36,565 nt of DNA from Bacteroidales bacterium (GCA_017530105.1 JAFXMW010000022.1:1-36565), one strand, 5' to 3'; shown: positions 25,295 through 33,943, numbered from the stretch's first letter. Notes: generated by a model not told the origin, from the letters alone. Numbers and translations: made by a program.

Positions 25295-26311
25295 CTATGA
25301 CAAACCACATCGCATTACATCGTAGACAGGACACTGGAGGACTTCGGAGAGTTGTAGGCAAGCCTGGTCGGAGTTGAGGGTGTAGCCTTGGGGAGAAGTG
25401 GGGTTAAGACAGACGGCTATAAGACGCGAGCGTTGCAGCACTTGGATGGTACCGCCCCGGCGGGTAAAGTCGGCATAGGCGTCGGGGGTGATGAAAAGTT
25501 TGGTGAAGTCACGGACAATAAGAACGATGTCGCGGATGTTGGGCTGCGACGAGAGGAATTTGAGCAGACGGTTGCTGACGGCACCCGAGACGAAGAGGGT
25601 GTTGCCTTGGGAGAAGAGTTCTTTGCTTTCGGGACCAAGAAGAAAAACAGACTGAATGCCAAGGGGGTGGATTTTGCTATCACTGTCGACTATCCATAGG
25701 CCATCGTCGATGGAAGAGAGTTTGACCCTAAGGGTGTCGGAGACCTCGGGGAGGTTGATAAGGCGGAAGACAAAACGGGTGCGGGAAATGAGTTGCTGGA
25801 GATTGGGCGAGACAGCAGCACCCGTGGCGAGAATCATGGCTTCGGTGACTGTGGGGGATGCCAGGCTGAGACGCGAGAGGGCACCGTCGACAATGGAGAG
25901 TTGCACTCCGTTGCTGCGGAACTGGGAGATTTGCTGACGGAGGACACCCGTGGTGGCAGCCCCGGAAAGGAGTATACGGCCTGGACAGAGCACCTGGGCC
26001 GTGACTAATTGGCCAAGAGCGGTACGCCGCTCGTCGACGGCAAGGATGCGCGAGACGAGCCGCCGCTGGAGGTAGTGTTTGTGGGAGGTGATGAACTGCA
26101 TGCCCTCGTAGAGGGTGATTTCAGGTTTGGCGGTGGCATAGACAGAGTCGACCTGCTCGCCGTCGACACCGATGGAGGTGACGGCAGTGGAGATGCCCAA
26201 CTGGTGCAGACGACCCAAAAGATAGTTAAGGCAAACGGTCTTTCCGGTGTTTTTTTCAAGGCCTACGATGGACAGGCTCCGATAGTTGCGTAAGTTCTCT
26301 ATGAATGGCAT
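25295..26311 (-). CDS. kamB: P-loop protein resembling KamB (lysine 5,6-aminomutase reactivase subunit)
   Basis: 338 residues. The N-terminus LRNYRSLSIVGLEKNTGKTV contains a Walker-A-like loop (GLEKNTGKT), followed by LNYLLGRL and TSIGVDGEQVD. Later blocks are SIVDGALSRLSLASP and TEAMILATGAAVSPNL. This order matches my recollection of KamB, which is encoded in lysine-fermentation clusters and, with a MutS-like partner KamC, is linked to reactivation of B12-dependent lysine 5,6-aminomutase. It is divergent from phosphate butyryltransferase, a terminal enzyme of the same route, which supports the call. The usual neighbours kamC, kamD and kamE are not here. Its promoter box ends 8 bp before the ATG, so the mRNA may be nearly leaderless. 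Confidence 0.72.
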   Translation of the reverse strand: MPFIENLRNYRSLSIVGLEKNTGKTVCLNYLLGRLHQLGISTAVTSIGVDGEQVDSVYATAKPEITLYEGMQFITSHKHYLQRRLVSRILAVDERRTALGQLVTAQVLCPGRILLSGAATTGVLRQQISQFRSNGVQLSIVDGALSRLSLASPTVTEAMILATGAAVSPNLQQLISRTRFVFRLINLPEVSDTLRVKLSSIDDGLWIVDSDSKIHPLGIQSVFLLGPESKELFSQGNTLFVSGAVSNRLLKFLSSQPNIRDIVLIVRDFTKLFITPDAYADFTRRGGTIQVLQRSRLIAVCLNPTSPQGYTLNSDQACLQLSEVLQCPVYDVMRCGLS

Positions 26312-26319
26312 AGCGTGTG

Positions 26320-26327
26320 CAAAAATA
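26320..26327 (-). promoter_or_regulatory. Promoter box of kamB
   Basis: The minus strand reads TATTTTTG; only 8 bp separate it from ATG 26311. Confidence 0.55.
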
Positions 26328-26358
26328 CGAAAAAAAGTCGTATGTGAAAGTTTTTTTG

Positions 26359-26366
26359 TAACTTTG
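26359..26366 (+). promoter_or_regulatory. Promoter box of ptb
   Basis: TAACTTTG matches TAnnTTTG and lies 57 bp before ATG 26424, back to back with the kamB promoter. Confidence 0.6.
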
Positions 26367-26423
26367 CAGACGGTTGGAAAAACCGAAACCCTATTGTTAT
26401 ATTATTAATAAATTAATAGCAAG

Positions 26424-27332
26424 ATGATTACAAAATTAGACGACCTTTTGGAATTGGTCAAGACCAAAGGAAAGAAAAGACTTGTGGTCGCTTATGCCAA
26501 CGACGACCATACTGTTTGCGCAGCGAGTGCCGCTGTGGACAAAGGGATTGTTGACGCCACCCTGGTAGGCGACATTGAGACCATCAAGAAAATCTGCGCC
26601 GAAGAGGGTATCAACCCCGACAAATTTGAGATGGTGCAGGAGGCTGACGAGACCAAGGCCGGTGTGAAGGCTGTAGGCCTGATACGCGAAGGCAAGGGCG
26701 ACATACTGATGAAGGGCCTGCTTTCAACCGACAAGTATATGCGTGCCATCCTGAACAAGGAGACTGGCCTGATGCCCGGCAAAAAGAACGATATGCTGAC
26801 CCACATGGCTGTGTTTGAAATCCCGCGCTACCACAAACTGTTGGTGTGCAGCGACGTGGCCATCGTACCCGCTCCCGACATGAAGCAGAAGCAGCAGATT
26901 TTAAGCTACCTTATCAGCACTGCCAAGAGCCTGGAGATTGAGAAGCCGAAGGTGGCTTTGATTGCCGCTACCGAGCAGGTGTCGACAGGTATGCCCGCCT
27001 GTGTGGAAGCTGCCATCATCAGCAAGATGGGCGACCGCGGTCAGATAAAGGGTGCCGCTATCGACGGACCTCTTGCTCTGGATGTGGCCATTGACGCCGA
27101 GAGTGCCAAGACCAAGAAGGTGGGCGGCGAAGTGGCCGGCAACGCCGACTGCCTGCTGTTCCCAAACATTGAGAGCGGTAACGTGTTCTACAAGTCATGC
27201 ACCAAGTTCGGCGGTGCCGAGTTGGCCTGCATGGTGGTGGGAGCCAAAGTGCCCTGCATCCTCACCAGCCGTGGCGACAGCGCCAAGACAAAGCTGTACA
27301 GCATTGCCCTGGCTGCCATCAACGCCAAATAA
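26424..27332 (+). CDS. ptb: Phosphate butyryltransferase
   Basis: Converts butyryl-CoA and phosphate to butyryl-phosphate, from which butyrate kinase makes ATP. The 302-residue protein is a typical PTA/PTB family member: RLVVAYANDDHTVCAASAAV at the start, then DILMKGLLSTDKYMRAILNK, LTHMAVFEIPRYHKLLVCSD, and near the end DCLLFPNIESGNVFYKS. Length and motif spacing fit Ptb rather than the longer phosphate acetyltransferase. Butyrate kinase often follows ptb but is not downstream here; a PAS-domain gene is. A strong palindrome at 27350-27410 lies in between. It fits with kal and atoD as part of a butyrate-forming lysine fermentation. Confidence 0.9.
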   Translation: MITKLDDLLELVKTKGKKRLVVAYANDDHTVCAASAAVDKGIVDATLVGDIETIKKICAEEGINPDKFEMVQEADETKAGVKAVGLIREGKGDILMKGLLSTDKYMRAILNKETGLMPGKKNDMLTHMAVFEIPRYHKLLVCSDVAIVPAPDMKQKQQILSYLISTAKSLEIEKPKVALIAATEQVSTGMPACVEAAIISKMGDRGQIKGAAIDGPLALDVAIDAESAKTKKVGGEVAGNADCLLFPNIESGNVFYKSCTKFGGAELACMVVGAKVPCILTSRGDSAKTKLYSIALAAINAK

Positions 27333-27349
27333 CAGCAAAGTAGAATGAC

Positions 27350-27410
27350 ATATTGGTTACAGACGGCAAACCACACTCCAAGCGGGAAGGTCACTGTCTG
27401 TAACCAATAT
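27350..27410 (+). other. 15-bp perfect inverted repeat with 31-nt loop
   Basis: ATATTGGTTACAGAC pairs perfectly with GTCTGTAACCAATAT. It begins 18 nt after the ptb stop and ends 27 nt before the PAS gene. There is no T-run longer than 3, so it may act as an mRNA stabiliser, attenuator or binding site rather than a standard terminator. Confidence 0.6.
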
Positions 27411-27436
27411 TTAATGCATCATGAAAAATAAACACT

Positions 27437-27781
27437 ATGGACAAGTATTTTGAAGGACTGAAAGGTATGGCCATCACGGTATGCGACAAGGATGGCAACA
27501 TACTGGACATGAACCAGTGCTCGGCTGACGTGAACAGTCACGGACAGAAAATAATAGGCAACAACCTTTTCGACTGCCACCCACCCCGTGCGGCAGCCAT
27601 TCTGAAAGATTTGTTGGAAAACGAGAAGTTGAATGCATACACAATCGAAAAGAACGGGAAGAAGAAACTGATATACCAAGTGCCTTGGTACGACGGTGAG
27701 GAATTTGGGGGTCTGATAGAGTTTTCACTGCCCATCCCCTTCGATATGCCCCATTACGTGCGGCAACCCAAGACGGAATAG
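27437..27781 (+). CDS. Small stand-alone PAS-domain protein
   Basis: 114 residues that form one PAS-like domain with nothing else: GMAITVCDKDGNILDMNQCS near the start, IIGNNLFDCHPPRAA in the middle, and YTIEKNGKKKLIYQVPWYDG then GLIEFSLPIPFDMPHYVRQ at the end. PAS domains bind small ligands or cofactors and sense redox state or metabolites. The lack of any output domain means it must act by binding a partner protein. Similar stand-alone proteins occur in anaerobic Firmicutes and Bacteroidota, mostly annotated only as PAS. It follows ptb, so a link to fermentation status is possible but unproven. Confidence 0.8.
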   Translation: MDKYFEGLKGMAITVCDKDGNILDMNQCSADVNSHGQKIIGNNLFDCHPPRAAAILKDLLENEKLNAYTIEKNGKKKLIYQVPWYDGEEFGGLIEFSLPIPFDMPHYVRQPKTE

Positions 27782-27838
27782 CACAGCAAGGAGCAAGCAC
27801 AATGGTTGATTATTGATAATAGCATACCCAATTTATAC

Positions 27839-30409
27839 ATGACCAAGAGACTGTTATTATGGATGTGCTGCATGGCCGGAATGATTTGCCCAGCCATGGC
27901 ACAGGGAACAATTAGCGGACGGGTGTACGACAGCAAAACGGGACACCCCATTGAATACGCCACGGTAGCCATCTTGAAAGCAAAGGACTCGTCGCTGGTG
28001 ACAGGCACGGTGTCCGAGGCCAACGGGTCGTTCAGTACCAAGGCCAACAACGGCACCTATCTGGTGAGAATATCGTTTATGGGGTACCAGACCTATTTCC
28101 ATCCCCACCACGTGACGCTGAACGAGAAACACAACGCAGTGAACCTCGGAAAAATACAGATTGCACCCAGTGCAAGGATGATGCAAGAGGTGCAAGTGAC
28201 GGCACAGCGTACCATGGTAGAGTACCAGTTGGACAAAAGGGTGGTGAATGTGGACAAGAACTTGGTGACAAGTGGCGGAACGGCAACCGATGTGTTGGAG
28301 AGCGTGCCGAGTGTGTCGGTTGACAATGACGGAAACGTGTCGCTGCGGGGTTCCTCAAGCGTGAAAGTGCTTATCAACGGTCGGCCATACGAAATGATGG
28401 GAAATGACTTGGAGACCTTGCTGGAACAGATACCAGCCAGCTCAGTGGAGAGCGTGGAAGTAATCACCAACCCCTCGGCCAAGTACGACCCCGAAGGAAT
28501 GTCGGGCATCATCAACATCAAGCTGAAAGAAAAGACTACGGGAGCATTAGGACTGAACGGTGTGGCCAACCTGAACATTGGAGGCCCACTGCCATTTGTG
28601 GTTCCCGACCCGCTGCCCAAGCTCATCCCCACCACTATGGGCAGCCTGAGTCTCAACTATACCACTGAGAAGTACAATCTATTCTTCACTCTCGATGGCG
28701 GAATGCGTAGCCGGGGCAGCCACGGCCATTCAATGATTAAACGAATGAGGGACAGCATCCCTTATTCGCATGACACAATAGACCAATACGGCCTGAGACG
28801 GAACTCTATGGGCAGTATGAAAGTGGGCGGCGAGTACTATTTCAACGACAAGAACAGCCTGCTTTTCTCCTATCAATTGCGTGGCGGAAAACGAATGAGA
28901 ACCAGCGACATCTTCACAAACGACCTGATGTATAACGGCCTGATGGACTACAGGCAAGTCGACACCAACGACAATATGAATGTGAACCATGTGTTCAATC
29001 TCAGCTATATTAAGAAGTTTGAGGAAAAGGACCGTGAATTGACAGCTGATGTCTCTTTCTCGATGCGGCACGTGAAAGGTGATGGATTCCAAGAACAGAT
29101 TTATCGAGACACCATTGTCAACCTGCCCTATCTAACAGGGAATCCCTTGTGGGACAACTATTACCTGCGCAAGACAGAGACCGAGAACCACCATCAGGCT
29201 CTGAACATTAAGGTGAATTACGTTCATCCCTTTGCCGAAAACTGGAAACTGGAGACCGGCTATGAAGGACGACTGGACTGGCCCAACCAGAATGCTGTGT
29301 ATTACCGTACAGAATTTGACAAGACGACACATCAACTAAACAAACCCTATTATGACTCTGTTTCCTCAACCCATTTCGACTACAACCAACAGACACACGG
29401 AGTTTACGCCACCGTGGGAGGGAAGTTCACCGACAAACTGTCGGCACAGGCAGGACTGCGCGTAGAATACTCTTACCTGTATGGCTATGACATGAACCAC
29501 CGCAACACCACGCCAGTACACAAAAGTTACTGGGAACCCTACCCCACCCTGCACCTTTCGTATGAATTCAACGAGGCCAACAGCATGCAGTTGAGCTACA
29601 GCCGCCGTGTGCGCCGCCCGCACATGTGGGACCTGAACCCCTACCTCGACGTGCGCGAAGGCCAGCAGATGTCGTTCGGCAACCCGAACCTGGACCCCGA
29701 GTTTACCAATGCCTTCGAACTGTCGCACAACCTTAGCCTTGACAAATGGAATCTTTACACCTGCGCTTACTACCGACAGACCAATAACATGATGACGCGC
29801 TACGGCTTTGTGTGGGATTCGCTGTCGCGGAACCACTATAGCCCCTGGATGCCCTACAATTCGCAATACGATGGCTACTGGGCAAGCACCTGGCAGAACC
29901 TTGACAAAGGCTACAACTACGGACTGGAATTCATCGTTGACTGGCAAGTGATGAAATGGTGGAAACTGAATCTGAGCGTAAACCTGTATCATAGCACTAT
30001 TCAAGGCACAGAACTGCTCAATAACAAAATCCACTCAGCATGGCAAGCCAGTAGCAAATTCACATCCTTTATGACCCTCCCAAAAGACTGGACAATCCAA
30101 TTCTCGGGACAATATTTCGCTCCCTGGCTTGACCTCCAGACAACCATGCTTCCCTCCTATTGGTTCGACTTGGCTGTGAAGAAAGACGTGCTGCAGAAAC
30201 GCGGAACCATCAACATCCGTGTTGGCGATGTGTTTTCAACTGGTGGATGGGGACACACTACGTATACCAACCAACTGGTACGTGAAGTAAACTCCCGCCG
30301 CATTTCTCCCACCATCACTGTCGGCTTTTCCTATAAGATTAACAACGGCCTCAAACAGAAACCCCAAAACGAGGAGGAAGAAGACAGCGGGTCGGAGAAT
30401 GTCTATTAA
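27839..30409 (+). CDS. TonB-dependent receptor-like outer membrane protein
   Basis: 856 residues. ATG 27839 (MTKRLLLWMCCMAGMICPAMA) gives a clean signal peptide, while the earlier ATG 27806 would add an unrelated leader. Next comes a CarboxypepD_reg-like domain (about 22-105: GTISGRVYDSKTGHPIEYAT), then the plug (VEYQLDKRVVNVDKNLV, VLESVPSVSVDNDGNVSLRG, SVKVLINGRPY, ITNPSAKYDPEGMSGIINI), then a long beta barrel of the OMP_b-brl_3 type with SYSRRVRRPHMWDLNPYLD, and an acidic tail (NEEEEDSGSENVY). These receptors import ligands too large for porins, driven by TonB. The substrate is not evident, as no SusD-like partner is present. Confidence 0.92.
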   Translation: MTKRLLLWMCCMAGMICPAMAQGTISGRVYDSKTGHPIEYATVAILKAKDSSLVTGTVSEANGSFSTKANNGTYLVRISFMGYQTYFHPHHVTLNEKHNAVNLGKIQIAPSARMMQEVQVTAQRTMVEYQLDKRVVNVDKNLVTSGGTATDVLESVPSVSVDNDGNVSLRGSSSVKVLINGRPYEMMGNDLETLLEQIPASSVESVEVITNPSAKYDPEGMSGIINIKLKEKTTGALGLNGVANLNIGGPLPFVVPDPLPKLIPTTMGSLSLNYTTEKYNLFFTLDGGMRSRGSHGHSMIKRMRDSIPYSHDTIDQYGLRRNSMGSMKVGGEYYFNDKNSLLFSYQLRGGKRMRTSDIFTNDLMYNGLMDYRQVDTNDNMNVNHVFNLSYIKKFEEKDRELTADVSFSMRHVKGDGFQEQIYRDTIVNLPYLTGNPLWDNYYLRKTETENHHQALNIKVNYVHPFAENWKLETGYEGRLDWPNQNAVYYRTEFDKTTHQLNKPYYDSVSSTHFDYNQQTHGVYATVGGKFTDKLSAQAGLRVEYSYLYGYDMNHRNTTPVHKSYWEPYPTLHLSYEFNEANSMQLSYSRRVRRPHMWDLNPYLDVREGQQMSFGNPNLDPEFTNAFELSHNLSLDKWNLYTCAYYRQTNNMMTRYGFVWDSLSRNHYSPWMPYNSQYDGYWASTWQNLDKGYNYGLEFIVDWQVMKWWKLNLSVNLYHSTIQGTELLNNKIHSAWQASSKFTSFMTLPKDWTIQFSGQYFAPWLDLQTTMLPSYWFDLAVKKDVLQKRGTINIRVGDVFSTGGWGHTTYTNQLVREVNSRRISPTITVGFSYKINNGLKQKPQNEEEEDSGSENVY

Positions 30410-30827
30410 ACTGCGCGATACAGAAGGCCACAGAGAGATATTTGACATAGTACGCCAACGCTATGTGGCATTGACCCCTGAAGAATGGGTGCGCCAGCAT
30501 TTTATCCTTTATCTACACGAAGAGTTGAACTACCCTCTCGAACTAATACAGGTGGAAGGGGCCATCACCCTGAACGGGATGACACGGAGATGCGACATAG
30601 TGGTATACGACAATGAGGTGAAACCTTTCATCATTGTTGAATGTAAGAAAGAGACCGTCGCCTTGACCCAAAAGGTGTGGGATCAAGCCTGTCGATACAA
30701 CCTCGTGTTGCAGGTCCCTTACCTCTGCCTTACCAACGGTGCACAACAGCTATGCTGCAAGGTCGATTTTGCCAAGCAACACCTGATAAACATCCCAGAG
30801 TTGCCGCAATATCATAAAAAATGTTAA
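30399..30827 (+). CDS. HsdR-N-like (type I restriction R-subunit N-terminal) domain protein
   Basis: 142 residues. The block FDIVRQRYVALTPEEWVRQH and the nuclease-fold pattern RRCDIVVYDNEVKPFIIVECKKE (D, then E-x-K, the PD-(D/E)xK arrangement) match the HSDR_N_2 domain. The protein is only this domain and is widespread in Bacteroidota as a stand-alone gene, so it is unlikely to be part of a restriction system; no hsdM or hsdS is nearby. Its real function is unknown. It overlaps the TonB receptor gene by 11 bp. Confidence 0.85.
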   Translation: MSIKLRDTEGHREIFDIVRQRYVALTPEEWVRQHFILYLHEELNYPLELIQVEGAITLNGMTRRCDIVVYDNEVKPFIIVECKKETVALTQKVWDQACRYNLVLQVPYLCLTNGAQQLCCKVDFAKQHLINIPELPQYHKKC

Positions 30828-30833
30828 ATCTCC

Positions 30834-30861
30834 ACCCTTGGGGGGTATCAAAAACAAGGGT
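30834..30861 (+). promoter_or_regulatory. Inverted repeat upstream of the ECF sigma operon
   Basis: ACCCTTG and CAAGGGT are perfect 7-bp arms around a 14-nt loop (GGGGGTATCAAAAA), 37 bp before the sigma gene and 7 bp after the previous stop. It could be a weak terminator, or an operator/autoregulatory site of the operon. Confidence 0.5.
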
Positions 30862-30897
30862 AATGACTCTATTAGGCATAAACACTAACAAAACTAT

Positions 30898-31380
30898 ATG
30901 CGAGAAAGCGACAAACAGATGCTGGCCGACCATTACCTGGACTTTTACCGGATAGCATACTCATTGTTGCACAACGAAACGGATGTAGAGGATGTTGTAC
31001 AGGATGCATTGGTTGAGACAATGTCTCAACCCTTTGTGAGAGACCCTTATCACTATTGCGCGAAGGTGGTGACAAACAACTGTGTGAAACTACTGAAAAG
31101 AAATCGACTGCTACTAACCAACGACCTGCCCGACATCCCATACACCGAAGACTCTAAAGATGAACAGTTGATGAAAACCCTTTGGGAGTACAAAGACAGT
31201 CTACCCAACAGAATGAGAGAGGCATTTGACCTATACTACGAAAAAGGCTATTCGAAACAAGAGATTTCGAGAATGACCAACACTCCCCTGCCTATGCTCA
31301 GGAAACTATTCCAGAAAGGGCATACAAAACTGAAGAAACAGATGATTGAAACTATTAAGAAAACGAAACCCGACATATAA
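30898..31380 (+). CDS. ECF-type RNA polymerase sigma factor
   Basis: 160 residues with region 2 (LADHYLDFYRIAYSLLHNET followed by DVEDVVQDALVETM) and region 4 (LPNRMREAFDLYYEKGYSKQ, then EISRMTNTPLPMLRKLFQKG). It has no region 3, as expected of ECF sigma factors. The next two genes encode a membrane protein in the position of an anti-sigma factor and a small secreted protein, with gaps of 13 and 15 bp, which is the usual Bacteroidota ECF operon layout. The target genes are not visible; auto-control through the inverted repeat upstream is possible. Confidence 0.92.
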   Translation: MRESDKQMLADHYLDFYRIAYSLLHNETDVEDVVQDALVETMSQPFVRDPYHYCAKVVTNNCVKLLKRNRLLLTNDLPDIPYTEDSKDEQLMKTLWEYKDSLPNRMREAFDLYYEKGYSKQEISRMTNTPLPMLRKLFQKGHTKLKKQMIETIKKTKPDI

Positions 31381-31393
31381 AAAAACATAGAAT

Positions 31394-31945
31394 ATGAAAC
31401 AGATAGAAATACTCCTCCAGCGGTATGCCGAAGGGGTAATAACCCCTGAAGAGCAGTCGGAGCTGAACAAGCTAACCCATCGCGACGATGTACTCCATTC
31501 CGCTTCGATTCAGGCCACCAAAATACGTCGCCGCCGAAACACCATGGTTACAGCCACGGCCTCCATATTACTTGTCGTAGGATTGTTCCTCACACTTAAC
31601 ATTTCAGGCAATCAGAACACAACACAAGCCCCTCTTCTGGCAAAGGCCAACCCCAGCCTTCTCGACACCTCACCCACTGTTGCGCCCACTCTTGAACCTG
31701 CAGGCACCACAACTACAATATCCTCTGTTCAGTCCCACGAAACCACTCTGGAGCCGGCTCAAATAACCACCGAACCCACTTCCACACCTGCACCCCGCCG
31801 TCAAGTTGTTGAGACCTCACAACCTCAAATACACTCCGAAACAGAGCCTATGGCCCACGTGGCCAACGACCCTGTCGTGGCCTGCAACACACAATGCTCT
31901 CCCGACTCAGTAATCAACGACATTTGGAATTTCCTCAATGCCTAA
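31394..31945 (+). CDS. Predicted anti-sigma-like single-pass membrane protein
   Basis: 183 residues. An N-terminal helical part (QIEILLQRYAEGVITPEEQS, residues 3-22) resembles the cytosolic end of Bacteroidota anti-sigma proteins; then RRRRN and a membrane segment (MVTATASILLVVGLFLTLNI, about 51-70), then a Thr/Pro-rich periplasmic region and a Cys-containing end (VACNTQCSPDSV). Position directly after an ECF sigma gene supports an anti-sigma role. The low-complexity Pro/Thr region may be a spacer. I see no known sensor domain. Confidence 0.75.
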   Translation: MKQIEILLQRYAEGVITPEEQSELNKLTHRDDVLHSASIQATKIRRRRNTMVTATASILLVVGLFLTLNISGNQNTTQAPLLAKANPSLLDTSPTVAPTLEPAGTTTTISSVQSHETTLEPAQITTEPTSTPAPRRQVVETSQPQIHSETEPMAHVANDPVVACNTQCSPDSVINDIWNFLNA

Positions 31946-31960
31946 ACAACAATAGCCCTT

Positions 31961-32440
31961 ATGACAATAGCCAAGCATATCTTGTTCCTCACCCTGTCAT
32001 TGCTTGCCGTGTCCGCCGCAGCACAGACCGACCTCTACAAACGTTATGCATCGCGACAGGACATACGAGTGGCCAGTGTCACAAACTTCACCCTCGACAC
32101 CGGCATCACCGCAGATGTCACCCTTTTAGAGGCCATCGATGATGAAGGATGGGCTTGGCTTTGCCACGAATTCAACCTTGCCTCTCCCACCAAGGAACAG
32201 CAACAACAAATGGCGGAAGGATGGGACGTAGCCATGTTCACCCAACGCGACAGACAAGACCCCACCAAACCGGCTCCCATCATCAATGAACAAATCGACC
32301 ACAACAAATCATGCTATGTGGGCGTATCTTACTTGTCTCGTACACTCTATATCTTTTGCTGCAGCACCGACCGACAGTCCGATGTGGTGGTGAACTACCT
32401 CATTGAGAAAATGCGTCGTTCAGTGCAAAACAAAGAATAA
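31961..32440 (+). CDS. Small secreted protein of the ECF operon
   Basis: 159 residues; signal peptide MTIAKHILFLTLSLLAVSAA then AQTDLYKRYASRQDIRVASV. The mature part has a mixed alpha/beta look. Small secreted proteins of the DUF4252 type often sit in this third place of ECF operons, and the LYKRYASRQDI start is compatible, but I cannot confirm the family. It converges on birA with a 9-bp gap. Confidence 0.7.
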   Translation: MTIAKHILFLTLSLLAVSAAAQTDLYKRYASRQDIRVASVTNFTLDTGITADVTLLEAIDDEGWAWLCHEFNLASPTKEQQQQMAEGWDVAMFTQRDRQDPTKPAPIINEQIDHNKSCYVGVSYLSRTLYIFCCSTDRQSDVVVNYLIEKMRRSVQNKE

Positions 32441-32449
32441 GCCCCTCGC

Positions 32450-33193
32450 CTACACTCCCAAAAATTTCAATTCCTTTAATTGGCACGTAATTGTGTCGCC
32501 GCTGTCGGTAACAAGTTCCAAATGACCAAAACGGTTTACCCCGACAATGGTGGCCTTGATTTCTTTTTCGTGATACTTATATGGCATCTCCCTGCCGAGG
32601 AACAACAATCGCGACAAATATTCTTTATCCATTTCTTCCACTCCGCTGAACCATCCATCCCTCAACTGAATATAGCGCAATTCAACAGCATCAACCACCC
32701 TCTTCAACACCACTTCCAACGACTCATCTCTGCCCGACACCTGTTTTATCGACACAGGGTTCGGCACCCAGTCAGGGAATACTGTCTGATTTACATTCAA
32801 CCCTATTCCAACTATCGAAACCGACAGGTTGGTACCCTTAACCTTGTTGGATATCAAGATGCCGCAGATTTTCTTATTCCCCACATAAATATCGTTGGGC
32901 CACTTTATCCTCACCGTTGTATTAGGCAAATACGGCCCAATTCCATCCACCAGTCCAAGCGACACCGCTTTAGTCAACATATACTGGTTCTCGACCGGAA
33001 GAAACTCCGGTTTAAGCACCATACTGAAAGTAAGGTTACTGCCAGCCTCCGCGTGCCAGCAATTCCCTCTCTGACCTATACCCGCAGTTTGCTCGCGGGC
33101 GCAAATTACAGTGAACTCCTTGACCTCGTTCATGTCAAGGAGTTCACAATATTTATTGGTCGACTCCAGCGAGTCGAACATACACAAATCCAT
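32450..33193 (-). CDS. birA: Biotin--[acetyl-CoA-carboxylase] ligase
   Basis: Attaches biotin to biotin-dependent carboxylases via biotinyl-AMP. The 247-residue protein has the ligase core: DSLESTNKYCELL, the adenylate-binding loop TAGIGQRGNCWHAEAGSNLT, the RIKWPNDIYVGNKKICGILI block with the active Lys, and GIGLNVNQTVFPDWVPNPVS. It has no N-terminal helix-turn-helix, so it is a simple ligase and not a repressor. A short C-terminal SH3-like part (IKATIVGVNRFGHLELVTDS) is present. It is the third gene after pyrH and frr on the minus strand, 21 bp after frr. Confidence 0.94.
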   Translation of the reverse strand: MDLCMFDSLESTNKYCELLDMNEVKEFTVICAREQTAGIGQRGNCWHAEAGSNLTFSMVLKPEFLPVENQYMLTKAVSLGLVDGIGPYLPNTTVRIKWPNDIYVGNKKICGILISNKVKGTNLSVSIVGIGLNVNQTVFPDWVPNPVSIKQVSGRDESLEVVLKRVVDAVELRYIQLRDGWFSGVEEMDKEYLSRLLFLGREMPYKYHEKEIKATIVGVNRFGHLELVTDSGDTITCQLKELKFLGV

Positions 33194-33214
33194 AAACCAG
33201 TGCGGATAACTGGA

Positions 33215-33778
33215 CTATACGGTCATTATCTCTTTTTCCTTGGCGGCAAAAATCTTGTCGCATTCACCTATAAACTTGTCCGTAATGTCCTGTATCTCCT
33301 TCTCCACCTGCTTTACCTCGTCTTCCGGAACCGACTTATCCTTCAGTTTCTTCACCTTGTCCATCACATTGCGGCGGGCATTGCGGATATTCACCTTGCT
33401 GTTCTCCACTTCCACCTTAGCGGCCTTGGAAAGTTCTTTACGGCGTTCCTCGGTCAACGGAGGGATGACAATACGCAAAATGTCGCCCTCATGACGCGGG
33501 GTGAAACCCAGATTAGCATCCAAAATAGCCTTGTTGATGGCACCGACAATATTCTTTTCCCACGGCTGAATGATAATGGTGCGTGGGTCGGGAGTGTTGA
33601 TATTGGCAGTCTGACTGATTTCGGTCGGTGTACCGTAATAATCAATCTTCACACCGTCAAGCATACCGGGGTTAGCCTTACCGGCACGGATTTTCTCAAG
33701 CTCCTTCTCCAAAAAATGGATAGCGGACTGCATGCTGTTTTTAGCCTCGTCAATACAGGCTTTCGATAAATCGTTCAT
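33215..33778 (-). CDS. frr: Ribosome recycling factor
   Basis: 187 residues, full length. It has the three-helix bundle signatures: AIHFLEKELEKIRAGKANPG near the N-terminus, DYYGTPTEISQTANI in the hinge domain, and RRNVMDKVKKLKDKSVPEDE near the C-terminus. It splits post-termination ribosomes together with EF-G. The gene follows pyrH as in many bacteria, here with a 165-bp gap in which I see no gene or clear promoter. Confidence 0.96.
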   Translation of the reverse strand: MNDLSKACIDEAKNSMQSAIHFLEKELEKIRAGKANPGMLDGVKIDYYGTPTEISQTANINTPDPRTIIIQPWEKNIVGAINKAILDANLGFTPRHEGDILRIVIPPLTEERRKELSKAAKVEVENSKVNIRNARRNVMDKVKKLKDKSVPEDEVKQVEKEIQDITDKFIGECDKIFAAKEKEIMTV

Positions 33779-33943
33779 ATAGCTATATTATTTGTTATTA
33801 TTATCATTGAATGAATAATTGAGGAAAGAACTGGAAGAATTAATGGCAACAGGGCATTAAGGTTCACGACATTATCACCAATCCGACCCACTTTATTATT
33901 CCAACCGTTCAATTCCTGTCTGCCTCTTCACCGACAGTCACTC

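Noticed and set aside
30399-30827. Part of a type I restriction system
   Set aside because: Only the HsdR N-terminal domain is present and no modification or specificity subunit lies nearby; this stand-alone form is common in the phylum.
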